From Arthrobacter sp. SO3 (GTDB taxonomy: Bacteria > Actinomycetota > Actinomycetes > Actinomycetales > Micrococcaceae): DNA of 57,195 bases. The position numbers were made by a program, and so were the translations under genes. The stretch is from positions 1 to 57,195 of the forward strand of contig NZ_MQTS01000042.1 of assembly GCF_020532825.1 (NCBI RefSeq), given 5' to 3'. Positions 52,175 through 57,195 of the stretch are shown here, piece after piece (the stretch's first letter is position 1; every line of letters begins with the position of its first letter). The notes beneath the pieces were generated by a model. The model was not told where the DNA came from. It made no database searches and was given only the letters and a program-made list of their open reading frames with translations.

Positions 52175-52262
52175 AAGTCCTCCTGGGTGTCGGGCCGAAA
52201 CCGGGACAGCGCCAGGGCGTCGTCGCGGGTTCAGCGGTCAAGCTGCCGGCAATCCGGCCATA

Positions 52263-52290
52263 CGCGCCCGCATTAGAAGATGCGGGCGCG
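52263..52290. repeat. GC-rich hairpin upstream of hisS
   Basis: CGCGCCCGCA (52263-52272) and TGCGGGCGCG (52281-52290) form a perfect 10-bp stem with an 8-nt loop in the divergent cyclophilin/hisS intergenic region. It lies 5' of a second, AT-richer palindrome. Confidence 0.8.
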
Positions 52291-52294
52291 GAAA

Positions 52295-52325
52295 GCATAA
52301 ACTGACTGCCGCACACAGTTTATGC
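52295..52325. promoter_or_regulatory. perfect AT-rich palindrome between divergent genes
   Basis: GCATAAACTG (52295-52304) and CAGTTTATGC (52316-52325) are perfect inverted repeats separated by 11 bp. AT-rich DNA stands out here. Each arm contains a TTTATG that resembles a -10 facing outward, so it may be an operator or symmetric divergent promoter for hisS and the cyclophilin gene. Confidence 0.55.
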
Positions 52326-52431
52326 ATGACCGGCCTGTCTGCAGCCCATCTGGTCCCGTTTCGGACGCCCCGGTTCGGCCCGACGCGGCGCAGGAGACTC
52401 CGGCCGGTTTTACCTGAGGAGAAAATCCACC

Positions 52432-53802
52432 ATGGCACGCACCGCCTCCCTGTCCGGATTCCCCGAGTGGCTTCCCGAGGAGCGGCTGGTGGAGCTGCAT
52501 GTGCTGGACACGCTGCGCCGGGTCTTCGAACTCCACGGCTTTTCCTCCATTGAGACCCGGGCCGTGGAGACAGTCGGGCAGCTGCTGCGCAAGGGTGAGA
52601 TCGACAAAGAGGTCTACGGGCTGAGCCGGCTGCAGGACGACGACGGCGCCGGCGCCGCCGCGACAAACACGGAGAGCGCCGCGTCGCACAAGGGCGATCC
52701 GCACGCCCTGGCCCTGCACTTCGACCTCACCGTGCCGTTCGCCCGGTACGTCGTCGAAAACGCCGGGTATCTCGCCTTCCCGTTCCGCCGCTACCAGATC
52801 CAGAAAGTCTGGCGCGGCGAGCGTCCGCAGGAAGGCCGGGCCCGCGAGTTCACCCAGGCGGATATCGACATCGTGGGCGACGGCGAGCTGCCGTTCCGGT
52901 ACGACGTCGAGATCGCGCTGGTCATCGCCGAGGCCCTCAGCGCCCTGCCGATTCCTGACTTCCTGCTTCGGATCAACAACCGCAAACTGGCCGAGGGTTT
53001 CTACAACGGCATCGGGCTCACCGACACCGCCGGAGTGCTGCGCAGCATCGACAAACTGGAGAAGATCGGCCCCGCCAAGGTGGCCGAACTGCTCAAATCC
53101 GAGCTCGGCGCCACCGAGGAGCAGGCGCAGTCCGCCCTTAAGCTCGCCTCGATCCGCACCCAGGACACCACCTTCGTGGCGCAGGTCCGCGCCCTGGGGG
53201 TCAGCAACGAGCTGCTCGAGGAGGGTTTGACCGAACTGGAGCAGGTCATCGCGGCCGCCGTCCAGCGGGCACCGGGCAAGGTCGTCGCGGACCTCAGCAT
53301 CGCGCGCGGGCTGGACTACTACACGGGCACCGTGGTGGAAACCGTCCTGGTCGGGCACGAACAGCTCGGCTCCATCTGCTCCGGCGGCCGCTACGACGCC
53401 CTCGCCAGCAAGGGCAACCGCAAGTTCCCGGGGGTCGGCCTCTCCATCGGTGTGACCCGGCTCGTCTCCAGGATCCTCAGCCAGGACCTCGCCACGGCAA
53501 CCCGGTCCGTGCCGACAGCCGTGCTGGTCGCGCTCAACAGCGACGACAGCTGGGGCGCGGCGCAGGACGTCGCCGCGGGGCTGCGCAGCCGCGGGATCGC
53601 CACCGAGGTCGCGGCAAAGGCCGAGAAATTCGGCAAGCAGATCAAATTCGCCGACCGCCGCGGCATCCCGTTTGTCTGGTTCACTGACGACGACGGCAAG
53701 CACCAGGTCAAGGACATCCGCTCCGGCGAGCAGGTCGACGCCGATCCGGCCACCTGGGCTCCGGCAGCGGAGGACCTGCACGTCCGGGTCCTGAAGGCCT
53801 AA
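52432..53802 (+). CDS. hisS: histidyl-tRNA synthetase
   Basis: The 456-residue class II synthetase charges tRNA-His. It shows motif 2 region FRRYQIQKVWRGERPQEGRAREFTQADIDIVG, histidine-specific RGLDYYTGTVVE and the motif 3 stretch SICSGGRYDALASK...VGLSIGVTRLVSR; an anticodon-binding domain runs from about residue 360. It is the longer actinobacterial form with an N-terminal GFPEWLPEERLVELHVLDTL, where many bacterial HisRS have G-x-x-D. ATG at 52432 has GAGGAGAAAA upstream. Its stop overlaps the stop of the convergent permease gene. Confidence 0.95.
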   Translation: MARTASLSGFPEWLPEERLVELHVLDTLRRVFELHGFSSIETRAVETVGQLLRKGEIDKEVYGLSRLQDDDGAGAAATNTESAASHKGDPHALALHFDLTVPFARYVVENAGYLAFPFRRYQIQKVWRGERPQEGRAREFTQADIDIVGDGELPFRYDVEIALVIAEALSALPIPDFLLRINNRKLAEGFYNGIGLTDTAGVLRSIDKLEKIGPAKVAELLKSELGATEEQAQSALKLASIRTQDTTFVAQVRALGVSNELLEEGLTELEQVIAAAVQRAPGKVVADLSIARGLDYYTGTVVETVLVGHEQLGSICSGGRYDALASKGNRKFPGVGLSIGVTRLVSRILSQDLATATRSVPTAVLVALNSDDSWGAAQDVAAGLRSRGIATEVAAKAEKFGKQIKFADRRGIPFVWFTDDDGKHQVKDIRSGEQVDADPATWAPAAEDLHVRVLKA

Positions 53803-55091
53803 GCGGCGGCTTTCCGCAGCCGCCGCCGCAGCACAAGGAACCGTCCGGCCAGGCCCACGGCCAGCACCGCCGCCATGCCCAGCACCGAGGCGGGCGGCAG
53901 GGTGACGGCCAGGAGCAGGCAGCCGAGGAATCCCAGCACATTGAGCCAGCGGGGCGCATGCCGGGGACGCGTGGGCAGGGTGAAGGCAGCGGCGTTGGTC
54001 ACGGAGTAATAGATCAGCACGCCGAAGCTGGAAAAGCCCACGACCGTCAGCACGTTGGTGGTCAGCAGCAGCACGATCACGGCGGCGGCGACGGCCAGTT
54101 CGGCAAGGTACGGAACGGTGTGGGCGCCGCCCACCCTGGCCAGCGGGGACGGCAGGTCCCGTTCCCGCGCCATCGCCATGGCAGTCCGGCCCACTCCCGT
54201 GATCAGCGCCAGCAGGGCGCCCAGACACGCGGCAGCAGCGCCGGCCTGGACGAACGGGGCGCCGGCACTGAGCTCCGAGCTGGCGACGGCGTCGAGCAAC
54301 GGCGCCGTCGACCCGGCCAGTTGCTGCGCCGGGAGCTGCCACTGCAGCAGCAGCGCCAGCCCGAGGTAGATCACGAAGGCGGCGGCCAGCGCCGCGAAAA
54401 TGGCCCGCGGGATGGTGCGCGTGGGGTCCTTGACCTCCTCGCCCAGGGTGGCGATCCGGGCGTAGCCGGCAAAGGCAAAGAACATCAGCCCGGCTGCGGG
54501 AAGCACGCCCCAGCCGCCCGCCGCCGCGCCGGCGCCACCGTCAGATGGAGCATGTGGCCCCAGAACCGCGGCGGCGGCCACAAAGGCCAGGGTGGCGAGG
54601 ACCACACCCAGCAGGATGCGGGTGAGCAGTGCCGTCCGGGTGATCCCGAGCAGGTTCACCCCGGTCAGGACCACAACGGCGGCCACCGCCAGCGGCGTCG
54701 CGAACTGCGGCGCCACATAATGGCCGAACGTCAGCGCCATCGCCGCGCAGGACGCCGTCTTGCCGGTCACGAACCCCCAGCCCGCAATGAAGCCCGGCCA
54801 TTCGCCCAGCGTGTTCCGCCCGTAGACGTAGGTTCCGCCGCTGGAGGGGTAGATGGCGGCCAGCTGCGCGGAGGCCACCGCGTTGCAGTACGCGATCACC
54901 CCGGCCAGGGCCACCGCGACGGCCAGCAGGGATCCCGCCAGCGCAGCGGCTGGCGCGAAGACCACAAAGACGCCGGCGCCCAGCATGGAGCCGAGCCCGA
55001 TCGCGGTCGAATCGAGAACGCCCAGCCGGCGCTGCAGCCGCTGGGGGGTGGACCGGTCAGGGGACGGCGTGCTCTGGGGCCGGCTTGCCAT
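53799..55091 (-). CDS. APC-family amino acid permease
   Basis: The 430-residue membrane protein has about 12 helices. The APC signature is [31 protein letters not shown] in helix 1, then [24 protein letters not shown] and [28 protein letters not shown]. The substrate cannot be assigned; size and sequence fit amino acid or polyamine uptake. ATG at 55091 is used. Its TAG (53799-53801) overlaps the TAA of hisS (53800-53802) on the other strand. Confidence 0.9.
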   Translation of the reverse strand: MASRPQSTPSPDRSTPQRLQRRLGVLDSTAIGLGSMLGAGVFVVFAPAAALAGSLLAVAVALAGVIAYCNAVASAQLAAIYPSSGGTYVYGRNTLGEWPGFIAGWGFVTGKTASCAAMALTFGHYVAPQFATPLAVAAVVVLTGVNLLGITRTALLTRILLGVVLATLAFVAAAAVLGPHAPSDGGAGAAAGGWGVLPAAGLMFFAFAGYARIATLGEEVKDPTRTIPRAIFAALAAAFVIYLGLALLLQWQLPAQQLAGSTAPLLDAVASSELSAGAPFVQAGAAAACLGALLALITGVGRTAMAMARERDLPSPLARVGGAHTVPYLAELAVAAAVIVLLLTTNVLTVVGFSSFGVLIYYSVTNAAAFTLPTRPRHAPRWLNVLGFLGCLLLAVTLPPASVLGMAAVLAVGLAGRFLVLRRRLRKAAA

Positions 55092-55198
55092 GGCGGGAGG
55101 TGCCTTTCCAACGGGTAAACTCGAACGGGATCGTTCCTGTAGCGATCCTATTGAACATGAGTTTTGATTTCCCTCTGTCTTCTTCAGAAAGGCGTGCT

Positions 55199-57016
55199 GT
55201 GCTGCGCACACATGACCTCGGATCCCTTCGTTCCGAGCACATTGGACAAACCGTAACCCTCGCCGGCTGGGTCGGCCGGCGTCGCGACCACGGTGGTGTC
55301 GCCTTCGTTGACCTGCGCGACGCAACGGGTGTGGCCCAGGTCGTGGTCCGTGAAGAGGAAGTCTTCCATGGCCTGCGCAACGAGTACGTGCTGCAGGTTA
55401 CCGGCACCGTTTTCCGGCGCCCCGAGGGCAATGAGAACCCCGCGCTGGCCACCGGCGAGATCGAGGTTATGGCCGAGAACGTCACCATCCTCAACACCTC
55501 CGAGCCGCTGCCCTTCCAGATCGACGAGCACGTTGAGGTCGGCGAGGAAGCCCGCCTCAAGCACCGCTACCTGGATCTGCGCCGCCCCGGCCCCGCCCGG
55601 AACATGCGCCTGCGTTCCGAGGCCAACCGCGTGGCCCGCGAACTGCTGCACCAGGTCGGCTACGTTGAGATCGAAACCCCGACGCTGACGCGTTCGACGC
55701 CGGAGGGCGCCCGCGACTTCGTCGTCCCCGCACGCCTCGCCCCGGGTTCCTGGTATGCGCTGCCGCAGTCCCCGCAGCTGTTCAAGCAACTCCTGCAGGT
55801 CGGCGGCTTCGAAAAGTATTACCAGATCGCCCGCTGCTACCGCGACGAGGACTTCCGCGCGGACCGCCAGCCGGAGTTCACCCAGCTCGACATCGAAGCC
55901 AGCTTCGTCGAGCAGGACGACATCATCCGGCTCGGCGAAAGCATCGTCAAGGCACTGTGGAAGCTGATCGACGTCGAGATCCCGACACCGATCCAGCGCA
56001 TCACCTACCACGACGCGATGGCCCGCTACGGCTCGGACAAGCCGGACCTGCGCTTCGGCCTGGAGCTCACCGAGCTCACCGAGTTCTTCAAGGACACCAA
56101 CTTCGGCGTCTTCAAGGCACCCTACGTCGGCGCCGTCGTGATGCCGGGCGGAGCCTCCCAGGCCCGCCGCGCCCTCGATGCCTGGCAGGAATGGGCCAAG
56201 CAGCGCGGCGCCAGGGGCCTGGCCTACGTCCTCTTCAAGGAGGACGGTGAACTCACCGGCCCGGTAGCCAAGAACCTCACCGACACCGAACGCGCGGGCC
56301 TCGCCGGGGCCGTCGGCGCCAAGCCTGGCGACTGCATCTTCTTCGCCGCCGGCGAGAAAACGCCGTCCCGCGCCCTGCTGGGTGCCGCCCGCGTGGAGAT
56401 CGGCCACCGCACCGGCCTCATCAACCCGAGCGACTGGGCCTTCTGCTGGGTGGTTGACGCCCCGATGTTCGAACCCGCGGCTGCCGCCGTCGCGTCCGGC
56501 GACGTCGCCGTCGGCGCCGGGCAGTGGACCGCCGTGCACCACGCTTTCACCTCGCCCAAGCCCGAATTCATGGACAGCTTCGACAAGGATCCCGAGTCGG
56601 CGCTGTCCTACGCCTACGACATCGTCTGCAACGGCAACGAAATCGGCGGCGGCTCGATCCGTATCCACCAGAGCGATGTCCAGGAACGGGTCTTCGAGCT
56701 GATGGGCCTGGACAAGGCGGACGCGCAGACGAAGTTCGGCTTCCTGCTGGAGGGCTTCAAGTTCGGCGCGCCGCCGCACGGCGGCATCGCGTTCGGCTGG
56801 GACCGGGTGGTCGCGCTGCTGGCCGGTGTCGAGTCCATCCGCGACGTCATCGCGTTCCCGAAGTCCGGCGGCGGCTACGACCCGCTGACCCAGGCGCCTG
56901 CCCCGATCACGGCGCAGCAGCGCAAGGAAGCCGGCGTGGACTTTAAGCCGGACGCCGCGAAGGCGGCCGCACCGAAGGCGGGAGACGTCAAGAAGTCCGA
57001 GGACGGCACCAAATAG
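55199..57016 (+). CDS. aspS: aspartyl-tRNA synthetase
   Basis: The 605-residue class II synthetase charges tRNA-Asp. It has an N-terminal OB anticodon-binding domain ([23 protein letters not shown]), motif 1 region [31 protein letters not shown], motif 2 [26 protein letters not shown], a bacterial GAD insertion, and motif 3 [13 protein letters not shown]. The C-terminal 25 residues are a Lys/Ala-rich tail. GTG at 55199 fits the family start [10 protein letters not shown] and has GAAAGG upstream; ATG at 55157 would add 14 unconserved residues. Confidence 0.95.
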   Translation: MLRTHDLGSLRSEHIGQTVTLAGWVGRRRDHGGVAFVDLRDATGVAQVVVREEEVFHGLRNEYVLQVTGTVFRRPEGNENPALATGEIEVMAENVTILNTSEPLPFQIDEHVEVGEEARLKHRYLDLRRPGPARNMRLRSEANRVARELLHQVGYVEIETPTLTRSTPEGARDFVVPARLAPGSWYALPQSPQLFKQLLQVGGFEKYYQIARCYRDEDFRADRQPEFTQLDIEASFVEQDDIIRLGESIVKALWKLIDVEIPTPIQRITYHDAMARYGSDKPDLRFGLELTELTEFFKDTNFGVFKAPYVGAVVMPGGASQARRALDAWQEWAKQRGARGLAYVLFKEDGELTGPVAKNLTDTERAGLAGAVGAKPGDCIFFAAGEKTPSRALLGAARVEIGHRTGLINPSDWAFCWVVDAPMFEPAAAAVASGDVAVGAGQWTAVHHAFTSPKPEFMDSFDKDPESALSYAYDIVCNGNEIGGGSIRIHQSDVQERVFELMGLDKADAQTKFGFLLEGFKFGAPPHGGIAFGWDRVVALLAGVESIRDVIAFPKSGGGYDPLTQAPAPITAQQRKEAGVDFKPDAAKAAAPKAGDVKKSEDGTK

Positions 57017-57034
57017 CCTGACCTGATCGGCCGC

Positions 57035-57064
57035 AAAGGCTCTCCGGGAAACCGGGGAGCCTTT
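57035..57064 (+). terminator. intrinsic terminator after aspS
   Basis: AAAGGCTCTCCGG (57035-57047) pairs with CCGGGGAGCCTTT (57052-57064) with one wobble pair and loop GAAA. The pairing T residues sit at its 3' end, 18 bp after the aspS stop. Confidence 0.85.
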
Positions 57065-57134
57065 GGTGTCCCGGCATCGGCTGCGGCGGACGTGGCGGTG
57101 AAGGGCTGAAGATGGGCGCGACAGGAGGGGCTGC

Positions 57135-57195
57135 ATGGAACCGGAATCGATGGCCGGGCTGGAGGCATTGATGGATGCCGCGTGGCCAGCCGCCG
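57135..57195 (+). CDS. 5' end of a gene cut by the window edge
   Basis: ATG at 57135 follows AGGAGGGG at good spacing and reads MEPESMAGLEALMDAAWPAA to the window end. The opening resembles GNAT-type acetyltransferases found near aspS in related genomes, but twenty residues are too few to assign a function. Confidence 0.5.
   Translation, partial: MEPESMAGLEALMDAAWPAA

Overview
The window is about 57 kb of high-GC DNA with GTG and TTG starts, Ala/Pro-rich secreted proteins, mycothiol-linked enzymes (an S-(hydroxymethyl)mycothiol dehydrogenase and a mycoredoxin with the WCGYC motif), a PgsA-type phosphatidyl transferase and the conserved block yebC-ruvCAB-yajC-secDF-rsh-hisS-aspS. Together these point to an actinobacterium of the Arthrobacter/Pseudarthrobacter type (Micrococcaceae). 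This assignment is inference from gene content. I saw no rRNA, tRNA, CRISPR array, insertion sequence or prophage.

Region 1 (0-25.6 kb) is accessory and strain-variable. In order: an AlkD-like repair protein; a small gene whose 3' end is tandemly duplicated; an NlpC/P60 hydrolase behind a well-conserved cyclic di-AMP riboswitch; a RibD-type reductase facing a hipBA pair, with three identical-type palindromes exactly 60 bp apart between them; a class A beta-lactamase-fold protein whose reading frame is interrupted near its N terminus; DUF1918 and DUF5129-type genes; a dedA pseudogene with an internal deletion; a two-gene membrane operon encoding an unusual 12-helix repeat protein; a SulP transporter; an exo-endonuclease-phosphatase-family protein; DUF427, thioesterase, DUF2177 and lipoate-ligase-like genes; a mycothiol formaldehyde-oxidation set (metallo-beta-lactamase, mscR, mrx1); a small P-loop kinase; an intact DedA; a YedK/HMCES protein; a VOC protein next to chorismate mutase; and an SOS-box-preceded DUF6504-dnaE2 pair.

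Region 2 (25.6-30.1 kb) is housekeeping: thrS, a HIT-family hydrolase, pgsA and pdxS. A 118-nt nested palindrome and a strong terminator follow pdxS.

Region 3 (30.2-38.8 kb) lies between pdxS and its partner pdxT. It holds an M3 oligopeptidase, a CapA-like lipoprotein, an alpha/beta hydrolase, an overlapping glycosyltransferase-methyltransferase pair, and the gatD-murT pair for amidating lipid II.

Region 4 (38.9-57.2 kb) is the conserved chromosomal core: pdxT-yebC-ruvC-ruvA-ruvB, yajC-secD-secF, the RSH (p)ppGpp enzyme, an AbiEi-like orphan, a DUF349 protein, a membrane-anchored cyclophilin, hisS, an APC permease, aspS, and the first 20 codons of a further gene. I found no wholly novel multi-gene system. 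The most promising leads are the hipBA operator array, the six-repeat membrane protein operon, the large palindrome after pdxS, the paired palindromes between the cyclophilin gene and hisS, and the several recent-looking lesions.
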